Shown here in pieces: positions 23,410 through 35,500 of a DNA stretch of 64,000 nucleotides. The notes below the pieces were generated by a model that was given only the letters and a program-made list of their open reading frames with translations, was not told the origin of the DNA and made no database searches. Origin of the DNA: Delphinapterus leucas (taxonomy: Eukaryota > Chordata > Mammalia > Artiodactyla > Monodontidae); NCBI RefSeq assembly GCF_002288925.2, contig NW_022098076.1, forward strand, positions 77,146,009 through 77,210,008, read 5' to 3'. Positions within the stretch are counted from its first letter, which is position 1, and each line of letters begins with the position of its first letter. The position numbers were made by a program, and so were the translations under genes.

Positions 23410-24292
23410 GCTGGATGTCCGGGACCCAGAATGGCAGCACAGTTCCAACAGGACAGCGCCCAACCCTGTGCACTGGGAGGGGACCCTCCATTCCTCTCCC
23501 TCGCCCATGCTGAGCGTAGAGCCGGGCCTGGGTGGTGGGTGGGGGCTGGGTGGGAAGTAGTCTTAGCCTGTAAACGCTTCCCTGGGTGTTTGGTGCTGTC
23601 TCTTGGGGACTACAAGTCCCAGAATGCAACGCACCATGCCTCCTTTCTGTTAGATCGTGCTTGGGGGAAGTGGTGCACAGTTACAGAGCTGTGCATCTTG
23701 GGACATGTAGTTCCAGCCCTGGTCGGCTTGTTAACTCACTGTGAGATGGGGCGATCGTGTCCTTTGATTTGTCCCTGGCAGGGGTGGCAAGAATGTGGAT
23801 GAAGGGGTAATGGTCTGAGCTTTGTTTCCCCTGACACCTCTTGCTAGCGCCGGGGTTAGAGTGTACCAATCAAGGCTCTGTGGCATCTCGGAGAGGCTCT
23901 TTTCCTGTGGGCAGTCCCGGGGTCTGAGAATGAGCCACGGCTGATCAGCTAAGCAGGGCGTGGTCTCAGAAGGCTGACAGGCGTGGGAGCTTGGAAGCTA
24001 GCCCTCTCAGTGGTGGTGGTGGTGGGGGGCGGGTGTGTGGCTGGAATTGGTGTGTGATGGGTGCTCTGGGCATGTTGCTGCTTGTATGGCTTCTTCGGCC
24101 TCTGACCCCGCTGCCCATTCTTTCTCTCCAACACCACAGAAGCTGCCTCTCCTCCTCCCTCCCTGGGGAGCCTGGTGGCTGGGGAGGGGAGTGGTGGAGC
24201 CGGGGTGTTGCCAGACCCTGGGCCGTTGAGTCTCAGAGACCTATCAAAGCCAGCGGGGCTGAGCTCAGACCAAGAGGGAGACACTGGAACTC

Positions 24293-24298
24293 AATAAA
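24293..24298 (+). terminator. DNAJB2: DNAJB2 poly(A) signal AATAAA
   Basis: A canonical hexamer in ...ctcAATAAAgctgag, about 890 nt after the short-isoform stop, with a GT-rich stretch (gagtttggtggtgtg) just downstream. Confidence 0.75.
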
Positions 24299-25319
24299 GC
24301 TGAGTTTCGAGAGTTTGGTGGTGTGCCGTGTTCCCTGTGCTTCCCTTCCCGGGGTGGGGAACCCTGGGGGACCAGCGGGTGACACACCTCCCTTTATTGC
24401 CCAGGCATCCAGAAGTTGCAAGCTTTCCCAGCTGACAGCAGGAGTCCTCTCTTTGACCAGGTGGCCCTCTCTAAGTATGTTGTAGAAGTCCATGAAATGC
24501 GCATTCTTCTGCCCTCACTTCTTGGGGCCCCACAGCTGGCTCTCCCCAGGTAGCTGTTGTTCCCCTTACGCAGGGTCCCACCACCCAATACTCTGTGGCA
24601 CAGCTAGGACCAGACTGAGTAATGACTTGACTGAAAGCATGGGGCCAACAGAAAGCCGGGAACACGTGGTGAAAAACCTGTAAAAACCTCCTCCCAAGGC
24701 CCAGAGACTGAGTCCCCTCCACAGGTCTCCTTAGCTTAAGGCCAGTGGGCAGTGTCAGAGGCCTGCCTCTCTCCATGTGGAGTGGCACACGTCCACCCCA
24801 CCCAGGGTCCAGGCCTCAAACTCATCAGGGCCCCAGGGAGGAGAAAGCCAGGTACCTCTCCCGCTTCTCTCTCCAGATACCTGCAGAGATGCCCTCCCAG
24901 GCACCTTTGACAAGCACCTTTCTATTGTCAAGCAGGGAGGTGTGGCTCCCCACCAATGCTCTCTTCCATTCCGGGATGAGCACTTGGCTTCATCTTCAGT
25001 GGCCAAAGGGTCTATATTGTATTTTTCTCAAAGCAAGGAAGCAGCCTGCCCTGAAAGAGGACTTTCAAGCCTCTATCTTGAGAGAGAATCTGCTGGTAAA
25101 GTGGCTGTTCTGCCCACTTCCGGCCTTTGAGATGAAACACCAGTGGTGCTGAACCTCAGTAGAGCACAGGTGAAGGGTGAAGGGCCCGTGGTCCACTCAC
25201 TGGTCCCTTCGCTCCCTGCGCAGCACGGGTGGTACTCGCCCATTTTTCATGTGACGGGTCTGAACCCTGGCAAGGTTAGGTGGCCCTAACTCCTGAGTAC
25301 CTCCATACCCAAGGCTCTC

Positions 25320-25425
25320 TTGCCTCAGTTCTACGTCTACCATCTTTGACAAGGACACCTCATGACATGCAGATGAGGGCTCCCCTGAGGCCATACAGGG
25401 TGGAACGTTATGGGGGAGGGGGGAG
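25320..25425 (+). pseudogene. Fragment resembling DNAJB2 exon end plus intron start
   Basis: 25326-25410 aligns by eye with the end of the DNAJB2 exon at 20869-20971 and the first part of its intron. Shared words include tctac.tctacca.cttt, caaggac and tgagggctcc. The donor GT is changed to GA here. Because intron sequence is included, this is a DNA-level copy, not a retrocopy. Confidence 0.5.
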
Positions 25426-25639
25426 AAAGTGCCCCTTGCCCCCAGGTGAATGGCTGTTGTCACACCTCATAGGCCTGGTCTGCGAGTCGCTATCAGAGTT
25501 TAGCTACTTTTGCTTAAGGTGTGGCGAGCACTTTGCCTGCATCACCTCGTTTAGTCCTAACCTCAATCCTGCTCGACGTACATTATTCCTGAGGCCGAAG
25601 GACATGAAGCAGCCGCCCAAGAACTGAGAGGACCGGCAG

Positions 25640-25850
25640 CAAAGAGGTCAAGCGTGCCTGCGTTCGAATCCTAACTCTACCACTTAACTAGCTGTGGTAC
25701 CTCGAGCAAGTTCTGTGCCGCAGTCTCTTCGTCTGTAAGATGGGGCTAATAATTGGTAGCGTGTCCTGAAGATTAAACAAGTTAATGGGTGTAAAGCACC
25801 TTGGAGACTGCCAGACACATAGGGAGCACAGCATAAAAAAAACCACTGCC
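25640..25850 (+). mobile_element. MIR SINE
   Basis: Core pattern tgcctgcgttcgaatcctaa, ctctaccacttaac, ctgtaagatggggctaata, tagggagcacagc. Confidence 0.7.
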
Positions 25851-26024
25851 TAATTGTTATTAGCTACCATTCAAGCCTTGGAGAGCGTGACTTGGCAGCC
25901 TGGCCCTCCCATCACCCTCTCTGCATCTCCTGAGAAAGGCAGCAGGGCCCGGCTCCAGGCTGAGGCCAGGGCTGGAGTCTGGAAGCAGAGCAGACAGAAA
26001 TGCGTAGGAGTCTGGGTTGCAGCT

Positions 26025-26590
26025 GCACACACGACACACTAACTTTATTCACATTGATACAAAAGTAGATTTTTCTAGAAATGTTCTCTTGTGCCAGGGG
26101 GAGAGAGTTGAGTGGCATGTGGCGGAGGGAGGGCCGGGGGAGGGGGTAGGAAGGGCAAGGGCCAGAGTGTGGGTCGTGGAGGCAGGTCAGCGGGCAGCAG
26201 GGGCTGGGAGAACAGGAAGAGCTGGACATGGTGGCCCCTCCGCCCCATTCTAGCCACACCGGAGGGTGGAGGGCGTCCACACAGACATATTGGGAGCATC
26301 CAGAGTGGTGGGAAATGGGGGCCAGGGAACTCAGGCAGGAGGAGGCTCTGGGGTGGAATTGTTGATTTCCTCTCCTCCTGGCCAGCTGCCAGCTCCCCCA
26401 CGGGACTGATGCCAGGGCTCCCGGCGTGCCCCTTCCCACTTCCCCTTCTTTACATGCTCCTCTTGGAAGGGCTAGACATGCCCAAGAGGGGCCAAGGTGG
26501 CAGGTGGGGAAGTGAGGAGTGAGTACACAGATGCTCACATAGCAAAGAAGGAGCAGAGGCTGGGCTGCCCACGGAGGGGCCCCAAGGGTC
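26025..26590 (-). other. PTPRN: PTPRN 3' UTR
   Basis: Runs from the stop at 26591-26593 to about 26025, with the poly(A) hexamer at 26044-26049 (minus strand). It is C/T-rich on the coding strand. Confidence 0.7.
26044..26049 (-). terminator. PTPRN: PTPRN poly(A) signal AATAAA
   Basis: The plus strand reads TTTATT, so the minus strand reads AATAAA. It lies about 545 nt beyond the PTPRN stop and is the only canonical hexamer seen there. Confidence 0.75.
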
Positions 26591-29500
26591 TCACTGGGGC
26601 AGGGCCTTAAGGATGGCATTCACCTCCTCCGCCACAGCTGTCAGGGCAAATTCAAACTGGTCCTGGGGAAGGGCAGGGGGAGGAGGGTCATGGGGGGTCC
26701 TGGCCTCTGCTCCTGCCCCGGGGGTGGAGGGTGCTTTGGGGAGGTCACTTGTGGGGTGGGGGGGAGGGAGCCCTCCCGGGGGAGGGGTATGGAGGCAGGC
26801 AGGAGAGGCCGGCTGCTGCCACTTTGGTTGGGGAAGGGTGGTGGCTAGGGTGGGTGGAGGGAGGAACGGTTACCTTGGAGCGGACGAGGCCAGGCCGCTG
26901 GTCACGGACATGCTCCAGGGTGGCAGCGATGTCAATCTCCTTCACTCCTGGGTAGGGGGAGCACGGGGCTGCTCAGGGGGTGTCCAGAGGAGGGTAAAAC
27001 CCCGAAAGCCTAGGGCATCCTGGGGTGGGAGGCTTGCAGGACTGGAGAAAGCCTGGGGGTGTGGCAACCTGCCCTCCACGAACTCCTGTGATCCCAGGGG
27101 CTGGGGAGACTCTAATCAGAGGCTGGGCTGTAGGTGAGCTGTGGCCGGGGAGGAGGGGGGTCGTCACCTTTTGCCATGCGGTTCAGTACCATGTCGATGA
27201 GGATGTAGGTGCCAGTCCTTCCTGCACCGTCACTGAAAGAGGAGATGGTGACAGGCTGAGTTTGGGATCCAGCAGGAACCAGGAGGAGAGGGGGAGACTG
27301 GTGGAGCTGTTAGGGTTAGCTGGGGATGGGGGTGGGATGAGTGAATGGAGGATGAGGGAACGGTCATAGGCCCTGGGAATTGGGTCTCGAGTGGGGAGCC
27401 TGTGACCCATGGGGTGTCTCTTGGGCAGTGAGGTAACCGAAAAGGATAGCCCTGGCTCTGCCCTGAGGCAGAGGCAGCAAGAGGGAATAGCTTTCTCCAG
27501 CCTCTGGCCAGGCTTTCATTCAGCAAACTTCTTATGTAAATGACAAGATGGTAAATATTTTCAACTTTGTGGGCCACGTATAGTCTCTGTCAAACTTTTT
27601 TTTTTTTTCTTCAACTGTTTAAAAATAGGAACATCATTCTTAGCTCATGGGCCATTAAGAAAACAGATGGTATGCTGAATTTGGCCCATGGGCTGTAGTT
27701 TGCTGGCATCAAGGGCCCCTCCATCCACACCCCAGCCCCCCTGAACGCACCTGCAGTGCACAATGATGGGGCAGGAGCGGCCCCGGTAGCACTTGTTCAC
27801 CTTCCTGCAATAAGAAATGGGCGTGAGGTCAGGGGGCACCGGCAGAGGGAAAGGGGAACCGAAACACACACCTGAGGGCCTCTCTTTCTTCCTTTTCTCC
27901 CCACATGCCAATGGCAGAGGAGGGAAGAGGGCTGGAGACAGGAGTCAGGGCTGGAGGCAAAGAACCAGAGATAGTGTAGGTGGCACTGGGCTTGCCTCAT
28001 CACTTACGAGCTATGTACCCAAGCTGTGCACCTGGAACAACTGATTTAACCTCTTTGAGCCTCAGTTTTATTACCTGTAAAGTGGGGATGATAAGAGTAG
28101 TAACCTCCTTCTTAGGGTTCTTACTATGATTATGTGAAATAATCCATGTAAAGAACTAAGTGCAATACCTGGCACACAGTAGGTGCTCATTAAATGATAG
28201 TATGATTAATAATAAGACATAATAATATTAACAGCCACCTCTGCCAGAAGTTCGGGGAGGATAGGCTTTCTGGTGACTTCAAGGGTGTCAATCTTGCCAC
28301 ATCCTTGCTCTGCCCCTACAACTGCCCAAGGTGTTCCGCTCGCCACCCAGGCTACCTGTGGTCCTCACCAGCAGTGAGGTCGGGTAGTAGCCCTGGGCAC
28401 AGAGTTCCTCTGGCGAGGGGAGGACAACACCTCCGCTCTGAATATGATGCTGCGCCTGTCTCCCTGGATAAGTCTTGCCTCCACACTGGTGTTCCGTGGT
28501 TGGGTCATATTCAGACTTGGTCCACCTGGACCTCCGACTCTGCTGCCCTGATCACAGCAGCTCAGCAATGAGCAGGGGGTTTCTTCCTCTCTCGGTGGCC
28601 CAGTCTAACCTGCCCTTGTCCCTTATGACATTCCTGCTTTGAGAGTCACTTGCAGATTTCTGATACCTCCAATGGGCCAGGGCAAGGGAGGACCTTCTGA
28701 AGGGTTATTAGAGTACTTCAGGGGAAGCTTGGAACTTAGTGGTCCTCCATCTGGTTCCTCAAGGCTTGCAGGGGCCAGGTGACTTTGAAAGGTTTTCCAG
28801 GAGTCCACATGGTTTTCTAGCATATTGGCTGGTATATCAGGGCTGGGGTTGAACAGAAGTTGCCACAGTGGTTCCCAATCATTTAATAATAATGATAAGA
28901 AACAGTATTTAGAATTAATAGAGCCCTTGCTACGTGCCAAGCACTTAAAGCAGACTTTACAGACTTTATGCTACTGACTTTTGTAACAACCCCTAAAGTA
29001 TGGTCATCATTCTCATTTCACAGGTAAGAAAACAGACAGAGGTCAAGGAACTTGCTCAGAGTCACTTTCTAGGACTTAAAGAATTATTTTGCCTTGCCTC
29101 TGGTGGACCTTCACCAAACTATATTTATTAAGCAGCGATTAATTTGTTCTGGGTGTCTAATGCCAACTGAGTTTACATAATCCCAGCCTAAAGCAAAGAA
29201 ATATAACCTTTTGGCTAACCTGTGCAGCCTTAAAACAGGTCCATGCACTAGTTCTATAAAGATTTTTAAAATGTGGAAAACAAAAAAAATAGCTCTGATG
29301 CCCCTAGCGTTGCTTTTGAGAAGCCTGTGCCTCAGGCCCCGGGGACCCCAGTTAGAAACCATCGTCCTGAGGCTCAGAAACTATCCCCAGGTTCCTCCCT
29401 CAACTGCCCCCCGCCCCCACCGGCTCTGCCCCTCTGCTCTCTGCCTAGCGCCTAGAGACCTCAGGCCAGCCTGGCAAGGGGCAGAGAAGCAGGAAGCCGC

Positions 29501-32500
29501 CACAGTGTGGGTGAGGCCCCAGCCTTGGCAGCAGACTTCTCAGCCACCTGTCTAGAGAGGGGACAGGCAGGGGATGCTGGAGGCCTGGCCTGGTCACGGT
29601 TTCAGCGTCAGAACAGGGCAGGTCCCCCTGTTAGCCTCCTGTCCCAGCCCCCACCTGGTTCCACTGAGTCCCCAAGAATCCAGAGATCCTCCCGCACTCC
29701 CTTTGATAGTATTTGTCTCTTGCCTGAGTCCCCCCAGCCCCCGGCTCTCCCAGCAGCCTTCAGGGTGGTCCCTGGGCCCACACGTCCTCATGTCCTGTCC
29801 ATGCAGCGGCCACACCTGCCAATGATCACTTTTGTGACTATGCAACTGGAGTGAGAATACTAGCTGCAGATCACAAAAATGACACTGGCAGCCGTGAGAG
29901 AGAGAGAGAGAGAGAGAGAGGGGGAGGGAGGAGGGAGGGGACAGTGAAGGGAGACAGAGCCAGGGAGAGATAGAGCCATGTAGAGAATGAGAGATGGTGG
30001 GGGGAGACAGAGACAGAGAGGCAGAGTAAATAGGCAGACATGGGAGGGAGGTGGAGGAAACAGAGCAGGGAGAAGGAACAGGAAGAGGTGCAGAGAGGGG
30101 GAAACGTGGATGGAGAGGAAGAGTGAGACAGACTTCGAGACACAGTGATGGACAAAGAGGTGGGTGGGGGAGGGAGGGGGGAGAGAAAAGAGGGAAGGAA
30201 GAGAGGGAAAGAGAGGGAAAGACAAAGGGAAAGAAAAATAGAGGCAAAGAGACACAGAGGGATAAAGAAGGGGGATGGCAGGAGGGAGTGAGAGACAGCG
30301 AGGGGACAGCAGACACAGAGACTAGTGCTGGCCACCTGGAAGCACAGGACAGGCGGAAACAGGCAGCAGGGACCGAGGAGAGGGAGAGAGCTAGAAACAA
30401 AGTGAGCCCTTCTTGGGGGGAATGGGGTTACGGAGAAAGCACCGGACATGGAGAGGCAGGGAGAAAAAGAGTGCAAGAGAGAGGGAGGAGACAGCTGGCC
30501 AGCAGAGAGAGAGCAGACAGGGGCTGGAGTACAGCAGTGGAGGAATGGGCACAGCGAGACAGAGCGTCAGTTCTGGTTTGGGGGCTGGTGTCTGGAAGGG
30601 GGTCCAGGAAGTCAGAGTCAGTCCTGGTTTGGGGTGTCTAGCAGGGGGCACCAGTGGACCTGAGGCCGAGGCTCCAGGTCAGGCTACAGGATCTGCCTCA
30701 CCTGACCTGGGGCCCTAGGAGGACCTGATGGACTGGGGGAAGGTAAGGGAGCCTAGCTCCCGGCCCCCTGCTCCTGTGCTGCTCTCTCTCCGGCTCCTCG
30801 GAGCCTCCCCCGGGCCGCCCCACCGCCCAGGCGCTGGGGCGCTCACCTGCGGAAGTCCAGCAGGGGCCGGGTGGAGGCCGGGGTGCCCTCTGCCGGCCAG
30901 CTGAGGAAGTGGAACTGCGTGAGCGTGCGCGTCTCCTGGGTCTGCACGTTCTTCAGGTAGAAGCTCCGCACCAGGAAGTCCTCGCACCAGATGTGCTCCG
31001 ACACGAGGTTCACCTGCGGAGGAGGGGGTGCAGGACTGAGCGCGGCAGGGCATCTCCAAATCCTCCCGGCCTCCCAGGCCAGTCAGATTCTAAATCCTCC
31101 AGGAAGCTCACCCAACCACCCGCCCCAACTGTTCCAGCTGTCCCCAAGAACCCTAGCTGTTTGTGTCACTTAATGGACTGCTCAGGACAACTGGTGGCTT
31201 TTTCATCTAGACACAACTATTGTGAGTTTTCATTTGTTTGTCTTGGCTGAGCCCCGTGGCTTGAGGGATCTTAGATCCCCCAGGGATCAAACCCAGGCCC
31301 AGGGCAGTGAAAGCACCACTGGACCGCGAGGGAATTCCCAATATTGTGAGCCTCTTGAATTCAAAGTTTCTCCTTCCTCTTCTGCACAGAGACTAGCAAA
31401 GTGTCTGTGCTACACACACCGTAAACTTTGATAAAATTCTATATTTTCCATTTGATTTTTTTCTTTAACCACAAGCAAGACCAATTTTTAAAACTTAAAA
31501 AGACCGTTGTGTGCTCATCTGATGATGCAAAACTGCTATCCAGTGCTCATGAGAAACTGGACGTGTGCAATTAATGTCTCTTGTCTTATTGGGGGGGGTG
31601 TCACCTCCCATTTGTCAGGAATGTTGCTCCTTCCCTTGCCTCTGCCCAGTTCCCCCCTACCTAACTTTTCTCCTAATGAAAAAGTTTGTTTCTGTTTTAA
31701 ATAAGCAATATATGTGACTGGTGGCATTTCTTTCTTCGCTTTGGCCTCCAGGAAACTCAGATCTAAGTTAGGCTCAATAAAAGTAGGTCTCAATCTTGGC
31801 CTTTGAGTATACTTATCTTCCCTGTCTCAAAACTGTACTCCTGGCTCTTAGCTTCTTACCTTAGTTTCAGTGGTTTTATAGCTTTGTATCTGTACCTTTC
31901 ATCATAGGTCCTTACAAGTGCTTTTTGGCCCTAGACTGGACACACACATACACACATGTATATGCATGTATGTGAATATGTGTATGCACATATATGTTTA
32001 TATACACATATGTTCACACATGCATGAGCGGTGCACCATCCATTTTCTCCACCCCCATCGTCTCCTGGCCGTGGGGTCCTGCTGACCTCATATACATGGT
32101 AGAGGGAGGAGCCCTCATCTGGCCAGTAGCGGTCACACTGCTTGACACCATCCTCCACCAGCGGGGTCAGCATGACAATGACGGTGCAGCCACTCTCCCA
32201 CACCATCTAGGGACAGAGACCCAGGTAAGCTCCATTCTAACCTCCCTGGGACCTGGCTGGCCCTGGCTGGCCACAAGGGCGCCTACTCCCTGGAAAAGCC
32301 CTCCCTCCAAAAGCCCACCTGCCAGAAGTCTGAGATGGTATGTGACAGTGGGCCCTGTGTGGCTATGTAGGCTGGCATCCGAGGGTCGTGCTCAATCTGG
32401 GGACGGGAAAGATACATCGTGAGCCAGGATGGGAAATGCCACTATGGAGACGCTCGGTCAAAGGGAGCGGGCCAGGGTCTAGGGGAGGCTGAGAAGCCCC

Positions 32501-35500
32501 ATTTCCATGCTAGGATATCAGGCTCACAATTCTGGGGCCTTGGGTGGGGAAATGGAGTCTATGGGGGCAGGATGAAAACAGGGAGGAGGTGGGGGCCACT
32601 CACAATGGGGCTGGCGTTGATGTAATCGCTCCGAGAAGGGCTGCTCTCCACCTTCAGCTTGATGCGTGCGTGGTCATCTGCACAGACCCCGCATCCCACC
32701 CCAGAAGTCCCTCCAGTCATTGGGGTCCTGGCACCTCTGCCACTCAGCTTGAGCCAGGATCCCGGCCCCGCCCCCAAGCCCTCCAGAGCTCCCAGCAGAC
32801 AGAGGGCTGGGGCCGGCGGGTCAGCAGGACTCACTCACAGGGCAAGAAGTCAGGGTTGCGGTTCTTTTTGATGTTGCCCTCCCCCTGGGCGGTGGCACAG
32901 GTGTTGGGCTCCGCCTGGTAGGCACACAGGGCCCGCCACTCCTTGGCCAAGCGGTCCCGGTTCCGCAGGTGGTCCTCCATGTACGCCTACAGGGACACCA
33001 CAGCCTGGCGCTGGCCCCCACTGCCAGCCTTGCCCCTCCCACCGTCCGGTCCCCTCACCCACTCTGGGCCGATGCCCTGTCCTGACCAGAATCATGTGTC
33101 CCGTGGAGATGTCCATGTTGGCCTGGGCGGGCTCCTCGCACCAGGACGGTGTGCTGCTGTGGGAGCTGGGGCTGGCCTGGGCCGCATCACTAAACTGCGA
33201 GGACACGCTGCTCACTCGAGAGGGCTCCGGTGGACCCTCTGCCCGGTTGAACAGGGACTTTGTGGCCATGTGCTGGCGGCACAGGTCCTGCGGAAGAAGG
33301 ATGGGGCAGGGTCCAAGGTCTCCTGAATCCTTCCCAACAGGGTCCTGGGCTCAGTTCAGTAGAGTCCCTAGGCTTGTCCTTGATTGCTTTTGAATGAAAC
33401 CCATTTCCTCTGGGGTAGGGTCTTCTGCCATGGCTCTCATCCTTTTCGGGGCTGTTCTGCTTGGCTGGTGCCTATGCCTATGACAACCTCGGATGTCACA
33501 GAGCAGAAGCCTAGAGCCCCCCCCCCCCCGAATCACAGCACTGGGGAGAACGTCAGCAACCATCTGCTCTCAGTTCCCATCCATTCAAAATTGCCCCGCA
33601 GCACTCCCACTGGGGCTTCTCCAGCACCTGCCTGGACATCCAGCTCCCCACCCTCATCCCAGGTGAGGCCCCGACTCCCGAGCCCCTTCCACTCCCTCTC
33701 ATCAACAAGCGTCTGGGGCTGCACACCTGGTACTCAAAGGTAGTGTCACCGTGGGCGCCCTCGGGTCCCAGCGCGGCCAGGCGCTCCTTGTCCCGCTGCC
33801 GCGCACGCTGCCGTGCACACAGGGCCACTGCCAGAGCTACGAGCAACCCGGCCACACCCGCCAGGGCCACCAGAGTAAGCAGCGTGGAGCGCATGGGAGA
33901 GGTGCCGTGGGCCGGTCGGGGAAGGACGGCGGCTGCCTCCTCCCTCTGTGGGAACAAGGCTAGAATCAAGGGGGGCAGTGGTGTGGGGAGACTTAGGAGC
34001 TGCTCCCCACCCCTGTCCCATGGCCCACTCCCTGCTAGGATATCTCCTGGGGCAAAGCTGGGAGGCAGGGGCATGGCGGTACAGGCAGAAGGACCTGGAG
34101 AGGCCGAAGATCTTCCTTCTCAATCCCCGTTGAGGCAACTCAACCACATTGCACTGCCAGAGACTTAGTGGGTGACCCTCCCTAGGAGTTTTTGCATTTA
34201 AAAATGGATACAGAGAAGTATAGAGAGACCCAAGAGATCAAAGAGTAGAATGTGAGGCATCAGTGTTGGATGCAGAATAGAAGCATATTTTGAGTTCAGT
34301 GTCCTTTCTGTGTCATGTTTTCCCTTGGAATTTGAGACTTTGCTCTAGAACATCTATGGACAGCTATGTCCATCTCAGGTGATTCTTCCAAGTAAGCTGG
34401 CTTCGGAGAGAAGGCTGGACCTGCAGGGAGGAGCTGCTGGGGCCATCTGCTGGTCAGAAAGAAAACTGCACGGGGGAGGGCTGCTTTGGCAAAGCTGGGG
34501 GACCAGCCAGATAGATCTCAGCTCCTATTCTCCTGTCGTTTGCCTGCATCTCTTGTGGGCAACATGAGCCCTCTGGAGCTTTGATTGATCCTTCAGTTAT
34601 CTCATACCTGTCCCACGCCTGTCTGCAAGATCTGGAGCCCTGTCTGTGCTTCCAGTTCAGACTTCACCATCCCTGCAGGGAGGATGTAGGTCAGATTGTG
34701 TCCAGCCCCATGTGGACTCCACCCCATGTCATGCTATGCCAGGTGGCAGGCAGGGTCCATGTGGGCTGGGAATATTTCAAGGGGAGCACCAGCCACAGGC
34801 CTGGATATATACAACTCAGGCTGGGGTCAAGGAGTACTTACCAGCTTGCTTGGTCACGTCAGCCAAAGACAGGTTCTGTTCATTGTGCCGGATGCGGAAG
34901 GTAAGGGCTGGTCCCACGACACTGCCGAATAGGAGGTATGTTACTGCCTCACCCACCACAGACGCCAGATTCAAAATGAGAGGTCCTCTCTGGCCCTCTC
35001 CCTGTTAGAGGATGGGGCTAAAACCAATCAGAGATGCCATACAGGGGTGTTTGAGGCTGGGAAGATACTGGATGGGGCCAGCAGCAGGGCTGGGTGTGGC
35101 TGTACCTTCAGTGCAGCTGGAAACATCTTTGACCCGACCTTGGCCCCTTACTCACAGTTTGTCTTCCCCTCCTACCCTGAGCCCCTCCAGCCACCTCCCG
35201 CTTCAAGCTACCTGCTAGATCCCTGCTGCCCCAGCCAGATACAGCCCCACCTGATGTTGATGAAGCTGCCCAAGGAGATGTGCACATGCTCAGCCAGGAT
35301 CTCCAGAAGCTTCACTCCTGCAGCCAGACTCAGGGGCCTGGAGGTGGGGAGCCGGCAGAGGAAGGAAAGTGGGGACCCTCTAGGCCACTTCCTTGAAACA
35401 ACCTCCAGGGGTGCAGAGCAGCCCAGCCCCGTGTGTACTCCACATCTGGACTTCTGCTCTCTGCTTCCTGCCAGGCGGGCCAGCCCAACACCCAAGGGAC

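Larger units (their letters stand above)
22438..24315 (+). other. DNAJB2: DNAJB2 alternative intron and 3' UTR
   Basis: 22438-23398 is 3' UTR in the long form and intron in the short form. 23410 to about 24315 is 3' UTR for both, ending after AATAAA at 24293-24298. A GGT/GGTG simple run lies near 24010. No other coding content is seen. Confidence 0.7.
24316..26020. other. Intergenic interval between convergent DNAJB2 and PTPRN 3' ends
   Basis: No gene is seen. The interval holds the DNAJB2-like fragment at 25.3 kb and a MIR-like element at about 25640-25850. The rest is unrecognised unique sequence. Confidence 0.6.

Noticed and set aside
29594..30641. Long open frames on both strands (268 aa and 201 aa minus, 196 aa plus) rich in Ser/Leu/Pro or Arg/Glu/Gly
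   Set aside because: They are translations of the GA/CT-rich tract. There is no domain, no splice context, and composition alone explains the absence of stops.
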